DNA of 64,000 bases from Candidatus Pseudogracilibacillus intestinigallinarum (GTDB lineage Bacteria; Bacillota; Bacilli; Bacillales; Amphibacillaceae): the NCBI GenBank assembly GCA_019113205.1, contig DXHX01000169.1, forward strand, positions 1 to 64,000, written 5' to 3'. Under the pieces are notes generated by a model. The model made no database searches, had not been told where the DNA came from, and saw nothing but the letters and a program-made list of their open reading frames with translations. Below, piece after piece: positions 29,041 to 38,317 of the stretch. How positions within the stretch are numbered: position 1 is the stretch's first letter; each line of letters begins with the position of its first letter. Position numbers and translations under genes: made by a program.

Positions 29041-29808
29041 TTAGAAAAGTGGTAAAACGAACAACATTAATAATACAAATAATAAACTATCGAGACGGTC
29101 TAATATACCACCATGTCCTGGAAACAGTTTACCATAGTCTTTAATTCCATATTGACGCTTAATTGCCGAGGCAACTAAATCTCCCATCTGACCAAAAATA
29201 GAAATCGTACATGCAATAACTATTACCATAGTATACGATATATCAAAAGGATATATCACTTGAAAAATGACAGCTACAATCATAGCTATGACGATACCAC
29301 CGATTGCCCCACCAATTGTTTTATTCGGGCTAATTTCGGGCCATAATTTTCGTTTCCCTACACTTTTTCCAACAAAATATGCTCCCGAATCTGTCGCCCA
29401 AATCGTAAACAAAATAAACAATAAATAATTTAGTCCGAGCAAACGAATTTCAATTAACATATGAAAAGAAATCCCAATATAAAATGTCGCTAAAAACAAA
29501 AAGCTTGCTTGCTGAAATGTAAATTTATTTTTCGTTAAAACCGTTATAATAAATAGTATGATTGCAAATATTACAAATGTCTCTAATTTTATATCATTTT
29601 CCACTTCAATATTCAGAAGAATCATTAAAAATCCTACACTTATAACCGTATATAATATTCCCTTTTTCGGATCTAACATGCGCATTAGTTCATACAACCC
29701 TACAATAGCAAATAAATACGTCATGACAATAAACGGCCAGTTTCCGTAAATAATCAATGGTATTAATATAATTAATGCGATGATTGCTGTTACGATTCGC
29801 TGCTGCAT
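29041..29808 (-). CDS. cdsA: Phosphatidate cytidylyltransferase (CDP-diglyceride synthase)
   Basis: A 255-residue integral membrane enzyme that makes CDP-diacylglycerol from CTP and phosphatidate, the branch point of phospholipid synthesis. About seven membrane segments are visible. The C-terminal family signature appears as KDYGKLFPGHGGILDRLDSL, and the SPNKTIGGAIGG loop precedes it. The ATG at 29808 is 15 bases past uppS, so the genes form a uppS-cdsA-rseP unit. Confidence 0.95.
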   Translation of the reverse strand: MQQRIVTAIIALIILIPLIIYGNWPFIVMTYLFAIVGLYELMRMLDPKKGILYTVISVGFLMILLNIEVENDIKLETFVIFAIILFIITVLTKNKFTFQQASFLFLATFYIGISFHMLIEIRLLGLNYLLFILFTIWATDSGAYFVGKSVGKRKLWPEISPNKTIGGAIGGIVIAMIVAVIFQVIYPFDISYTMVIVIACTISIFGQMGDLVASAIKRQYGIKDYGKLFPGHGGILDRLDSLLFVLLMLFVLPLF

Positions 29809-29823
29809 TTACTTGTCCACTCC

Positions 29824-30582
29824 TTAAATTCCACCATAACGTCTTTTACGTTTTTGATAATCTTTTAATGCATCAAGAAAAATTTGTTCGTTAAAATCCG
29901 GCCACATTACATCTGTAAACCAAAACTCTGCATAAGCTAATTGCCATAATAAAAAATTACTTAATCGATGTTCTCCGCTTGTTCGGATGAGTAAATCAGG
30001 GTCTGGTACATCTTCTGTGTACAAATATTTAGCGATAACCGCTTCATCAATATCTGTTTCAGCAATTGTTCCGTCATGAACATCTTGTATTACTTGTTTA
30101 GTTGCCCGTACTATTTCATCACGGCTTCCATAGTTTAATGCAAAATTTAATAATAAACCATCGTTCTGTTTTGTCTTTTCTTTCGCATGTGAAATAGAAC
30201 GTTTCGTATGAGCTGGCAACGAATCAAATTCTCCAATTGTTTTGATGCGTACATTGTTTTCAATCATTTCTGGTAAATATTTATTAGAAAATTCGATTGG
30301 TAGACGCATTAAAAAATCAATTTCTCTTTTTGGGCGTTTCCAATTCTCTGTAGAAAAAGCATACAATGTTAATACTTTAATATTTTGTTCTACGGCTTCT
30401 TTAACAATTCTCCGAACGACTTCCATACCTTCTTTATGACCCGCAATTCTCGGAAGGCCCCTTTCACTCGCCCACCTTCCATTTCCATCCATAATAATGG
30501 CTACATGATTTGGTACATTATCTATTTTTTTTGTCTGTATTTCTTTTTCGTTTTTATTAAAAAAAGGCATCCACTTAGACAT
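29824..30582 (-). CDS. uppS: Undecaprenyl diphosphate synthase
   Basis: A 252-residue cis-prenyltransferase that builds the C55 carrier for peptidoglycan and teichoic acids. The substrate-binding start HVAIIMDGNGRWASERGLPR (about residues 27-46) carries the essential aspartate, and the C-terminal PDLLIRTSGEHRLSNFLLWQ and ELWF-like EFWFTDVMWPDF motifs are present. It opens the uppS-cdsA-rseP unit, behind a candidate extended -10 promoter overlapping the end of the frr terminator. Confidence 0.96.
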   Translation of the reverse strand: MSKWMPFFNKNEKEIQTKKIDNVPNHVAIIMDGNGRWASERGLPRIAGHKEGMEVVRRIVKEAVEQNIKVLTLYAFSTENWKRPKREIDFLMRLPIEFSNKYLPEMIENNVRIKTIGEFDSLPAHTKRSISHAKEKTKQNDGLLLNFALNYGSRDEIVRATKQVIQDVHDGTIAETDIDEAVIAKYLYTEDVPDPDLLIRTSGEHRLSNFLLWQLAYAEFWFTDVMWPDFNEQIFLDALKDYQKRKRRYGGI

Positions 30583-30708
30583 TCATCGCCCTCCACAGTT
30601 TAAACTAGCATATATTACTATTTACTTATTCAAATTATACTCAATCTATTGGTGAATTGCGACATAAAAGAATCTTTTCATACGAAAAGTACAATCCACA
30701 ACTATTGT

Positions 30709-30717
30709 ATTATACCA
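30709..30717 (-). promoter_or_regulatory. Candidate extended -10 promoter of uppS
   Basis: The minus strand reads TGGTATAAT, a consensus -10 with a TGN extension, only 7 bases beyond the stem of the frr terminator. TTGTCA-like sequence within the terminator stem lies at a short spacing, so promoter and terminator overlap. The leader to uppS would be about 120 bases. Confidence 0.6.
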
Positions 30718-30724
30718 TAAAAAA

Positions 30725-30755
30725 ACAGTGACAACGACTCAATCGTTATCACTGT
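30725..30755 (-). terminator. Rho-independent terminator after frr
   Basis: Inverted repeat with arms ACAGTGATAACGA and TCGTTGTCACTGT on the minus strand, followed by TTTTTTATGG. It begins 17 bases past the frr stop. Confidence 0.9.
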
Positions 30756-30772
30756 AAATATTTCGACAAATA

Positions 30773-31330
30773 TTAAACTTCCATAATTTCTGCTTCTTTT
30801 TCCGCAGCTAAACGGTCAATCTCAGCAATATAATGGTCTGTTTCTTTTTGTACTTTATCTTGAGAAGTGCGTAATTCGTCTTCTGTAATTTCCGCGTCTT
30901 TTTCAAGTTTTTTTAATTGGTCATTTGCATCTCGGCGAATATTACGAACTTGTACTCGTGATTCCTCCGCATATTTTCCAACAATTTTCGTTAAATCTTT
31001 ACGACGTTCTTCTGTTAATGCTGGAATGTTAATACGAATTAAATTCCCATCATTTGAAGGTGTTAATCCTAAATCTGCTTTTTGAATTGCTTTTTCAATA
31101 TCAGCTAATGCTGTTTTATCAAATGGTGTAATTACTAACATTCTAGCTTCAGGAGCACCAATTTGCGCTAATTGGTTTAAAGGCGTAGGAGCACCATAAT
31201 ATTCAACAAAAACATTGTCTAATAAACTAGGATTTGCTCTACCAGCTCGAACTGTTGCTAAATTACGTGAAAATGCTTGGATTGCTGTTTCCATTTTTTC
31301 TTCTAATGTAGAAAACACTTCTTTCGTCAT
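30773..31330 (-). CDS. frr: Ribosome recycling factor
   Basis: A 185-residue factor that with EF-G splits post-termination ribosomes. The two-domain RRF sequence is complete: [16 protein letters not shown] near residues 25-40, [25 protein letters not shown] in the middle, and the helical C-terminus with [20 protein letters not shown]. It follows pyrH by two bases in a pyrH-frr unit and is closed by a strong terminator. Confidence 0.97.
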   Translation of the reverse strand: MTKEVFSTLEEKMETAIQAFSRNLATVRAGRANPSLLDNVFVEYYGAPTPLNQLAQIGAPEARMLVITPFDKTALADIEKAIQKADLGLTPSNDGNLIRINIPALTEERRKDLTKIVGKYAEESRVQVRNIRRDANDQLKKLEKDAEITEDELRTSQDKVQKETDHYIAEIDRLAAEKEAEIMEV

Positions 31331-31332
31331 TA

Positions 31333-32052
31333 TTATTTCCCCCTAATTGTTGTTCCAAGTACTTCGCCTTGTACAACTCGTTTAATATTTCCTTCTTCTG
31401 TAATAGAAAATACGATTAATGGAATATCGTTGTCCATACATAGTGAAGATGCAGTTGAGTCCATTACCTCTAAACCTTCGTTTAACATATCTAAATATGT
31501 TAATTCTTCATATTTCACAGCATCTTTATTTACCTTTGGATCTGCACTATACACTCCATCAACATTATTTTTAGCCATTAAAATAACGTCAGCTTCAATT
31601 TCTGCTGCACGTAAAGCTGCTGTTGTGTCTGTAGAGAAGTATGGATTTCCTGTACCAGCTGCAAAAATGACGACACGTTTCTTTTCTAAATGACGTACAG
31701 CTTTTCTTCTAATATAAGGTTCTGCTACTTGTCTCATTTCGATAGAAGTTTGAACGCGAGTTGGAATTCCAATTTGTTCTAAACTATCTTGTAACGCTAA
31801 TGAGTTCATCACAGTTGCTAACATTCCCATATAATCGGCATTGGCACGTTCCATACCCATTTCACTACCGATTTTACCTCGCCAAATGTTTCCGCCACCT
31901 ACTACTACTGCAACTTCTACACCTAATTGTGCTACTTCCTTTACCTGTTCTGCAATCGAACGAATAATTTTCGGTTCAATACCAAAACCTTGATCACCAC
32001 TTAAAGCCTCGCCACTTAATTTAAGTACGATTCTACGATATCGTGTTGTCAT
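31333..32052 (-). CDS. pyrH: UMP kinase
   Basis: A 239-residue amino-acid-kinase-fold enzyme that makes UDP from [19 protein letters not shown] at the start, [11 protein letters not shown] and [17 protein letters not shown] are characteristic of bacterial UMP kinases. The location between tsf and frr is conserved in Firmicutes. A long terminator lies upstream, so pyrH-frr is probably transcribed from its own promoter in the 64 bases between; a TATAAA-like hexamer is present but no clear -35. Confidence 0.97.
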   Translation of the reverse strand: MTTRYRRIVLKLSGEALSGDQGFGIEPKIIRSIAEQVKEVAQLGVEVAVVVGGGNIWRGKIGSEMGMERANADYMGMLATVMNSLALQDSLEQIGIPTRVQTSIEMRQVAEPYIRRKAVRHLEKKRVVIFAAGTGNPYFSTDTTAALRAAEIEADVILMAKNNVDGVYSADPKVNKDAVKYEELTYLDMLNEGLEVMDSTASSLCMDNDIPLIVFSITEEGNIKRVVQGEVLGTTIRGK

Positions 32053-32116
32053 TTTATACCTCCAAAAACAGTTAAATATTTAATCTAATTAGTTTATAGT
32101 CATTATTTTATACAAC

Positions 32117-32183
32117 AAAACACGAACAATCTGACAAATAGTGAAATAAACTCCCATTATTTCTGTGAAATTGTTCGTGTTTT
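32117..32183 (-). terminator. Terminator-like hairpin after tsf
   Basis: Arms AAAACACGAACAAT and ATTGTTCGTGTTTT form a perfect 14-bp stem enclosing about 39 bases, so the loop is unusually large. The minus strand continues with GTTGTATAAAA. It begins 29 bases past tsf. Confidence 0.75.
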
Positions 32184-32211
32184 ACGATGAATTCCTTATT
32201 CGTTCATCAAA

Positions 32212-33096
32212 TTACTTTTTAATTTGACTCATTACTTCCTCAGCGAAATCTTCTTCTTTTTTCTCGATTCCTTCGCCCACTTCATAACGAATAAACCCTT
32301 TAACTGCAGCACCTTTATCAGCAACAAACTTTTTCACTTTCATATCTGAATCTTTAACGAAAGCTTGGTCTAATAAACAAATCTCTTCGAAGAATTTTCC
32401 TAAACGACCTTCTACCATTTTCTCAACGATGTTTTCAGGTTTTCCTTCGTTTAATGCTTGCTCTTTTAATACTGCTCTTTCACGGTTTACTTCGTCTACA
32501 GGTACTTCATCACGTGAAACATATTTCGGATTTACAGCCGCAACATGCATTGCGATATCTTTCGCTGCTGCTTCATCTGTTGTACCTTCTAACAATACTA
32601 ACGCACCGATACGTCCGCCCATGTGTAAATATTCACCAAACACATCTGCATCTGTTTTCGATAATACTTCAAAACGACGTAATGTAATTTTTTCACCAAT
32701 TGTCGCAATTGCTGAGTCAACATACTCTTGAACTGTTTTCCCTTCAGATTCAACTGTTTGTCCTAAAGCTTCCTCTAAGTTAGCTGGTTTATTTACAACT
32801 AGGTGATCCCCTAAGTCAGCAACTAATTTTTGGAAAGTTTCGTTTTTCATAACGAAGTCTGTTTCACAGTTTACTTCTAATAAAACTGCGTCATTTCCTT
32901 TAACAACAATTGATGTAGTACCTTCTGCAGCGATACGTCCTGCTTTTTTCGCTGCTTTTGCAGCACCGCTTTTACGTAAGAAATCAATAGCCTCTTCCAT
33001 ATTTCCGTTCGTTTCTTGTAATGCTTTCTTACAATCCATCATTCCAGCACCAGTTTGTTCACGTAACTCTTTTACCATTTTAGCAGTAATTGCCAT
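32212..33096 (-). CDS. tsf: Translation elongation factor Ts
   Basis: A 294-residue nucleotide exchange factor for EF-Tu. The N-terminal [20 protein letters not shown] and the [13 protein letters not shown] motif define the family, and the dimerisation and C-terminal modules are complete. It follows rpsB with a hairpin between, the usual rpsB-tsf arrangement. The ATG has AGGAGG upstream. Confidence 0.97.
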   Translation of the reverse strand: MAITAKMVKELREQTGAGMMDCKKALQETNGNMEEAIDFLRKSGAAKAAKKAGRIAAEGTTSIVVKGNDAVLLEVNCETDFVMKNETFQKLVADLGDHLVVNKPANLEEALGQTVESEGKTVQEYVDSAIATIGEKITLRRFEVLSKTDADVFGEYLHMGGRIGALVLLEGTTDEAAAKDIAMHVAAVNPKYVSRDEVPVDEVNRERAVLKEQALNEGKPENIVEKMVEGRLGKFFEEICLLDQAFVKDSDMKVKKFVADKGAAVKGFIRYEVGEGIEKKEEDFAEEVMSQIKK

Positions 33097-33158
33097 TGTA
33101 CAGTCCTCCTAAAAAATTTTTATGTTTTAATATACATGTATAAAGTTCTCTGTAAAAA

Positions 33159-33188
33159 AGGTGATAAAAGGTTGTCCCCTTATCACCT
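33159..33188 (-). terminator. Hairpin/attenuator between rpsB and tsf
   Basis: A perfect 9-bp stem AGGTGATAA/TTATCACCT with a 12-base loop, followed on the minus strand by TTTTTTACAG. It looks like a functional terminator, yet tsf follows with only about 60 bases for a promoter, so it probably attenuates rather than stops read-through. Confidence 0.75.
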
Positions 33189-33202
33189 CTTACTGTTTAC
33201 AA

Positions 33203-33949
33203 TTATTCTTCTGTAGTTACTTCTTCTGTTTCTACTACCTCTTCTGTAGCAGCTTCATCCATTTCTGTACCTTGTCTTCCTTCGATGATTGCATCAGCGA
33301 TTTTACCCGAAAGTAGTTTCACCGCACGAATCGCATCATCGTTTGCAGGAATAACATAGTCAATTTCGTCCGGATCACAGTTTGTATCAACGATTCCGAT
33401 AATAGGAATACCTAATTTACGAGCTTCTGCAATTGCAATCGCTTCTTTACGAGGGTCGATTACGAATAATGCATCCGGAAGCTTCTTCATATCTTTAATT
33501 CCGCCTAAGAATTTAATTAGACGTTCTTTTTCTTTTAATAAATTTACTGTTTCTTTTTTCGGTAATACGTCAAACGTACCATCTTCTTCCATTGTTTCAA
33601 TTTGCTTTAAACGGTTAATACGTTTACGAATTGTTTGGAAGTTTGTTAATGTACCACCTAACCAACGTTGGTTAACGAAGTACATACCTGAACGGTTTGC
33701 TTCTTCTTTTACTGATTCTTGTGCTTGTTTTTTCGTACCTACGAAAAGAACTGTTCCACCGTCTTCAGATAATTGTCTTACAAAATTGTATGCTTCTTCA
33801 ATTTTCTTCACTGTTTTTTGTAAGTCGATAATATAGATTCCGTTTCTTTCTGTAAAAATATACTTTTTCATTTTCGGGTTCCAACGACGTGTTTGGTGTC
33901 CGAAATGAACTCCAGCTTCTAAAAGCTGTTTCATTGAAATAACTGACAT
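33203..33949 (-). CDS. rpsB: 30S ribosomal protein S2
   Basis: A 248-residue S2 with the N-terminus [19 protein letters not shown] and the conserved [20 protein letters not shown] and [21 protein letters not shown] segments. The acidic C-terminal tail ([13 protein letters not shown]) is common in Bacillaceae. S2 joins the 30S subunit late and is needed for S1 or initiation. The ATG has AAAGGAGG upstream, behind a leader with potential structure. It is downstream of the fla/che operon with no obvious terminator between. Confidence 0.97.
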   Translation of the reverse strand: MSVISMKQLLEAGVHFGHQTRRWNPKMKKYIFTERNGIYIIDLQKTVKKIEEAYNFVRQLSEDGGTVLFVGTKKQAQESVKEEANRSGMYFVNQRWLGGTLTNFQTIRKRINRLKQIETMEEDGTFDVLPKKETVNLLKEKERLIKFLGGIKDMKKLPDALFVIDPRKEAIAIAEARKLGIPIIGIVDTNCDPDEIDYVIPANDDAIRAVKLLSGKIADAIIEGRQGTEMDEAATEEVVETEEVTTEE

Positions 33950-34030
33950 GGTAATTTCCTCCTTTGGTTTTTCCTCCGCCTAAATCATTTTCATATATGA
34001 CCTTTGTAAGGCACCTATATATAAATCAAT
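33950..34030 (-). promoter_or_regulatory. rpsB leader region
   Basis: The 5' region of rpsB carries pairing segments (CCTT/AAGG and GCCT/AGGC on the minus strand) and two purine-rich GGAGG runs, one distant at about 33976 and one close to the start. This could be a ribosomal-protein autoregulatory leader. I do not recognise a specific described leader family and the fold is not confirmed. Confidence 0.3.
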
Positions 34031-34105
34031 AGACGTGTGTAATTGTTTATTTTATTACCATAGATTAAATTATCATATATACACAAATTAAGCAAGTGAT
34101 TTACG

Positions 34106-34579
34106 TTAATTCTTTTGTAATTTCACAATTAATTCTACCTCTGTTTTCCCACGATCAAACGTTCGAGCAATTTCCTCAATTGATTTTCCAGCTTGATACA
34201 TTTGGATCATACGAACTTCTGGAGAGGTTTCAACTTTATCATGTTCTTTTTCTATCATCCTTTGTAATATGGGCCCAAAATGAGCACCCTCTTGCAGCTC
34301 TTCTCCCTTTTTTTGATCAGATAATAGATGGTTCTCCTGTGCTGTGTCTGTTTTATTAGTTGGTTTCTCTCTTGCTTCTTTCATCACATCTTCTTGTTTG
34401 AATAATTGAATAAGATGATTGTTTTCTTCATGGAGTACATCCATAAATTCTGCTAATAAAGACTCGATTTCTGCTTTTCTAGCGTTCCTTTCCGCTTGTA
34501 CTTGTTTAAACAAACTATAAACTGCATATATTAATATAATGTGCAACAAAAAACTTATCATCCATAAAAATGATGTCAT
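34106..34579 (-). CDS. swrB: Swarming motility protein SwrB-like (DUF6115)
   Basis: A 157-residue protein with one N-terminal membrane segment (about residues 4-22), a charged coiled-coil-like stretch and a C-terminal helix-turn-helix-like segment (VRMIQMYQAGKSIEEIARTF, about 121-140). This is the layout of B. subtilis SwrB (YlxL, 167 residues), which promotes assembly of the flagellar type III export apparatus. It occupies the same terminal position in the fla/che operon. The sequence family is clear; function is by analogy. Confidence 0.85.
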   Translation of the reverse strand: MTSFLWMISFLLHIILIYAVYSLFKQVQAERNARKAEIESLLAEFMDVLHEENNHLIQLFKQEDVMKEAREKPTNKTDTAQENHLLSDQKKGEELQEGAHFGPILQRMIEKEHDKVETSPEVRMIQMYQAGKSIEEIARTFDRGKTEVELIVKLQKN

Positions 34580-34620
34580 TCTTTCACCTCAAAATATATA
34601 ACTAGCTAAACGTCCGATAC

Positions 34621-34929
34621 TTACCGTGAAAAATCAATGTGATTTCCTAAATATGGATGTGACAATTCAGTAAATTTTTTCTCTCGTTCGCTTTCTAGTG
34701 TTTTTTTCTCCCTTTGCCTTTTTCCTTGTTGTTCGTTCTCGCCTGTATCGTTCCATTGAACTTCCTCATACTCATTTACTTTCGCTTGATTTAATTTAGC
34801 CTGTTTTATTTCCTTTTCTGTCAACGTTTCTTGGAACTGTTGTCCTTGCCTCATTAATTGATTTTGAATACGACTTGCATCTTGTGATCTTGGGATTGCA
34901 ATTTGCATATCGATTGATTTATAACCCAT
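34621..34929 (-). CDS. Small conserved protein of unknown function in the fla/che operon
   Basis: About 102 residues, starting at the ATG at 34929 (AGAGGG six bases upstream); an upstream ATG at 34950 has no ribosome site. The N-terminus MGYKSIDMQIAIPRSQDASR is followed by a Gln/Glu/Lys-rich, probably helical middle (about 25-85) and a distinctive C-terminal HPYLGNHIDFSR. No membrane segment or known catalytic motif is visible. From memory, similar small proteins occur at this place in other Bacillales. Position between a FapA-like gene and swrB suggests a motility link. I do not assign a function. Confidence 0.7.
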   Translation of the reverse strand: MGYKSIDMQIAIPRSQDASRIQNQLMRQGQQFQETLTEKEIKQAKLNQAKVNEYEEVQWNDTGENEQQGKRQREKKTLESEREKKFTELSHPYLGNHIDFSR

Positions 34930-35028
34930 ATATATCCCTCTTTTCAACATGAGTTTCTTAAACAGTTTGACTAAAAAAGATAAATTTATGATTGTGAACC
35001 GATTTTTACTCGCTCATTCATATTGGTA

Positions 35029-36366
35029 TTACATATTTAGTTCATATTTTATTTCATTCTTTTCATTTCTTAATATAACATGACGAATTTCTTTTCGCAT
35101 TGTTTTTTTATATTTTCCAAAAACGAGCATTACATTTGGATAAATGGTTCCTTTCACCACGACATTACCTCTATTTCTATTTGTCAGTCGTTTGCGTTGT
35201 TGTATGAAATTAATTTTTTCTTCTGTTAGTTGTATCGAACGTTTCAATCGAAGTAACAAGACACGATCTTCAGAAGATTTCTGTTTCTTTTGCTCCATAT
35301 TATGAATTAAAATATGTAATTTTCTTTTGGTTGCAAGTAATTCATCTTTCTTATCCTCTTTTTGGATAGGACTGTTTCTTTCTCCTAATATTCCGACAAT
35401 TGTTTCTGTATGCATACGATTACCTATATCGTAAGCCATTATTTTTCGGCGAGCAAACACTTCACCACCAATAATATGTCCATGTTCACATATAATATTT
35501 CTCTCCGATTTACATATCGTATGTAGAATTGAGTGTTGTACAATGATGTCTTTACCAGCACTAACATTTGCCTGATTCATATATTTCGTATAAATATTTT
35601 CAACCGCTTCTATTTTTCCTTGCCGTAAACTAACTAACCCATCATAAACATAGACAGATCTTTCTGCTTTTAATACCGCACCTTCTACAATACCATGGAC
35701 AATGATATCCCCTTTAGCTTTTATTGTATAACCTGTTGGAACATCCCCGTGAATAACGATTGTGCCATCGTAATGGATATCTTTTTTAACTTTTAGGTAC
35801 GAGAAGTCTAATTCATACTGTTTTAAGACTGATACAATATTATCTAATACAGAAATACGCCCTTCCTTTAAGGCGACATACGTCTGATTCGTTTCATCGA
35901 ATACAACATTTTCCCCTGTTCTTACAAGAAGTGGCGTACCATGAGAAGCTTGGATTTGTTGACCAAAAACATCTGTCCCATCTATTCCAGTTGTTTCCTT
36001 CACTAATTTCGCAAACGGTTTATCTTCTTTTACAGTCGGAACATGGAGGATTTGTGCAAGGTTTAATGCATCCATTGGTACAATATGTTCCGAATCTGTA
36101 TGAAGGAATTGTAGAGAGGCATTTTTTCCATTTTCCGGATGTTTCCCCTCTGCGATAACAACTGGAAATATTGATTCATCTTTCTTTTGCTCAATTGCTA
36201 TTAATACATTTTCGCATATACCATATGTAATACGATACTTATGCAATAATTGTAGGATGGATTTTTTTGTCCACTTTTCTTTTGAAACCTTTTGTTCCGG
36301 CAATGACAAAATGGCTTGTAGCTTATTTTCTGAAATGTGAATCTTAAAGTCATTATTTACTTTCAT
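35029..36366 (-). CDS. FapA-family (DUF342) protein
   Basis: A 445-residue protein of the FapA/DUF342 family. The N-terminal part (to about 190) is mixed alpha/beta; residues about 195-330 form a repetitive right-handed beta-helix with short repeats (IVIHGDVPTGYTIKAKGDII, IIVQHSILHTI, NIICEHGHIIGGEVFARRKI), and about 340-395 is a lysine-rich coiled coil. I start at the ATG at 36366 because GGAGG lies seven bases upstream; an ATG two codons earlier is too close to it. The family occurs after sigD in many Bacillaceae. In Vibrio a FapA homologue acts in polar localisation and signalling; here the role is unknown. Confidence 0.82.
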   Translation of the reverse strand: MKVNNDFKIHISENKLQAILSLPEQKVSKEKWTKKSILQLLHKYRITYGICENVLIAIEQKKDESIFPVVIAEGKHPENGKNASLQFLHTDSEHIVPMDALNLAQILHVPTVKEDKPFAKLVKETTGIDGTDVFGQQIQASHGTPLLVRTGENVVFDETNQTYVALKEGRISVLDNIVSVLKQYELDFSYLKVKKDIHYDGTIVIHGDVPTGYTIKAKGDIIVHGIVEGAVLKAERSVYVYDGLVSLRQGKIEAVENIYTKYMNQANVSAGKDIIVQHSILHTICKSERNIICEHGHIIGGEVFARRKIMAYDIGNRMHTETIVGILGERNSPIQKEDKKDELLATKRKLHILIHNMEQKKQKSSEDRVLLLRLKRSIQLTEEKINFIQQRKRLTNRNRGNVVVKGTIYPNVMLVFGKYKKTMRKEIRHVILRNEKNEIKYELNM

Positions 36367-36396
36367 ATACATACCTCCATATGGTTAGGAGTGGTA

Positions 36397-37167
36397 TTAT
36401 GCGATTTTTTGTATAATATTTCTTAATTTTAAAATCGCTCGCTTATGAATCTGACTAATTCTTGAGGTAGTTAATTGTAATACTTCTCCTATTTCCGTTA
36501 ATGTCAATTCTTCTTCATAAAATAAACTGATGACAAGCTGTTCATTTTCATTAAGTTGTTGAACACTCTCCATCAATTGTGCTTTCAACTCTTCTTTTAA
36601 AAGCTCTTCATCAGGAGAGTGAAGTGTTTCATCTTCGATCATCGCACCGAGTGATACCTTTTCTTCTTGATTATTCGACACTACGGTTTGATCCATCGAA
36701 ATAACATTCGAAAGTAGTGCATGTTGGAGTATATCTTCTACTTCCTCCACAGGCATTTGTAATTCTGCAGAAATTTCACTTGGTGTCGGTGTGTGATGTA
36801 ATTGTTGTTCTAATATTTCAGCAACTTTTTCTACACGTTTTGTCTGCTCCCGTAGGCCTCGTGGCAACCAATCTTCTTTTCGTAGCCCATCCATAATCGC
36901 ACCTCGAATACGAATTGTTGCATACGTATCGAATTTTAATTGTCTAGATATATCAAATTTATGAAGTGCGTCATACAAACCGATTAACCCTAAACTTTTT
37001 ATTTCATTTTTTTCAAAATTATCAGGTAATGTACTGCTAATTCTATCGACATGATATTGCACTAAGTACATATAATGAGTAATTAACGCATCTGCTACAT
37101 CATTTTCTTTATTTGCAGTCCATCTCTGCCATAAATCATGTATATATTGGGAGTTTTTCACTTCCAC
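36397..37167 (-). CDS. sigD: Flagellar sigma factor SigD (FliA family)
   Basis: A 256-residue sigma-28 type factor that directs late flagellar, chemotaxis and autolysin genes. Region 2 shows GLIGLYDALHKFDISRQLKFDTYATIRIRGAIMDGLR split across residues about 56-95, with the family-specific DWLPRGLREQ following. Region 4 has ELTLTEIGEVLQLTTSRISQIHKRAILKLR at the C-terminus. It is placed 20 bases upstream of cheD's end in transcriptional order, as in B. subtilis. Being late in the long operon, its level would depend on read-through. Confidence 0.95.
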   Translation of the reverse strand: MEVKNSQYIHDLWQRWTANKENDVADALITHYMYLVQYHVDRISSTLPDNFEKNEIKSLGLIGLYDALHKFDISRQLKFDTYATIRIRGAIMDGLRKEDWLPRGLREQTKRVEKVAEILEQQLHHTPTPSEISAELQMPVEEVEDILQHALLSNVISMDQTVVSNNQEEKVSLGAMIEDETLHSPDEELLKEELKAQLMESVQQLNENEQLVISLFYEEELTLTEIGEVLQLTTSRISQIHKRAILKLRNIIQKIA

Positions 37168-37186
37168 GTCAACTCCTCCCTACTAC

Positions 37187-37687
37187 TTAAATAATTTTCT
37201 CGTCCTTACTTACAGTACGAATATGTAATTCTCCTGTAGACGGATCAAATTCAATTGTTCGTCCATTACTTCCACCTACATCTGAAGCAATAATTGGTAT
37301 TTGATGTTGCTTTAAACGATCAATTACAGCATCAACATTCCGTGGCCCGATACGCATGACATCAGAGGAGCTATTCATTTGAAACATTTGTGCTCCACCA
37401 GCTATTTTAGCCTTTAATAATAATTTTCTCGCATGTTGTGCTAATAACTTTTCAATTAAGATATCAATTGCTGTATCTGCATACTTATATTCATTCATAA
37501 CCGTCTGTTTCGTTACCTGTGAATCCGGCAACATAATATGTGACATACCTGCAATTTGTTCGTTTAAATCATACACAACCACCCCGACACAAGAACCTAA
37601 TCCCGAAGTCCTTATAACATCTGGTGACTTTGCAATATTTAAATCTGCAATTCCAACCTTTATGACCTTTTTAGTTTGTGTCATCAT
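37187..37687 (-). CDS. cheD: Chemoreceptor glutamine deamidase CheD
   Basis: A 166-residue deamidase that converts receptor glutamines to glutamates and interacts with CheC and receptors. Cys33 in GLGSCVGV and His50 in MSHIMLP are the catalytic pair, and GGAQMF and the NVDAV segment are present. I choose the ATG at 37687 (AGGA seven bases upstream), which puts the catalytic cysteine at position 33 as in B. subtilis. The start overlaps the end of cheC, consistent with coupled synthesis of the CheC-CheD pair. Confidence 0.93.
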   Translation of the reverse strand: MMTQTKKVIKVGIADLNIAKSPDVIRTSGLGSCVGVVVYDLNEQIAGMSHIMLPDSQVTKQTVMNEYKYADTAIDILIEKLLAQHARKLLLKAKIAGGAQMFQMNSSSDVMRIGPRNVDAVIDRLKQHQIPIIASDVGGSNGRTIEFDPSTGELHIRTVSKDEKII

Positions 37688-38312
37688 ATTCAATTCCTAA
37701 AGCATGGAAGAATTTTTGGATCGAATCTGGGTCAGGGACTAATAAGAAATGACCTTTAATACTATCTTCCGTTGTCATGCTCTGTATTTTAGTATTAATA
37801 ATAATTGCATGGTCTGTTACAGATTGAAGTTCCAGTAAACCAGTTACTAATGTCGCAGCAGCCATATCAACACTTATATATGGTACACTTGGTAGCATTC
37901 GCAAATTTGTAAAATCTGCTAAGGCTGTTAAGTAAGATCCAGTTAAAATGTTCGCGATTTCTTGTAAAACTGATATGGCCATTTCATTCAATTGATTGTT
38001 AGCATCCATTAGTTTAAGCTGATTCATTTGTGTCATTTGATCAATAAAAAACTGTGCTTCTTCTAACGTTAATATGAAATAAACCGTTCCTGTAATTTCA
38101 CCTTGAATACGGAAAAAGATTGCGACGATTAATTTTTCCGGTCCCCCTATAAACTCCATCATTTCATTAATCGTAACAATATTTACCGAAGGAACTTCCA
38201 TCGTTATTTCTTTTTGAATCATTTGCGACATGGAAGTCGTTGCATTACCTGCCCCGATGTTCCCGATCTCACGCAACACATCTTTTTGTATCGTCGTTAA
38301 TTTCTTAGTCAT
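37671..38312 (-). CDS. cheC: CheY-P phosphatase CheC
   Basis: About 213 residues from the ATG at 38312; an upstream in-frame TTG at 38321 overlaps the cheW stop and cannot be excluded, as no good ribosome site marks either. The two CheC/FliY-type phosphatase motifs are intact: DVLREIGNIGAGNA and EMAISVLQEIANILTGSYL, each with the Glu and Asn that act on phospho-CheY. CheC forms a complex with CheD, linking phosphatase activity to receptor adaptation. The gene is sandwiched between cheW and cheD. Confidence 0.92.
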   Translation of the reverse strand: MTKKLTTIQKDVLREIGNIGAGNATTSMSQMIQKEITMEVPSVNIVTINEMMEFIGGPEKLIVAIFFRIQGEITGTVYFILTLEEAQFFIDQMTQMNQLKLMDANNQLNEMAISVLQEIANILTGSYLTALADFTNLRMLPSVPYISVDMAAATLVTGLLELQSVTDHAIIINTKIQSMTTEDSIKGHFLLVPDPDSIQKFFHALGIEYDDTN

Positions 38313-38317
38313 CAGTA

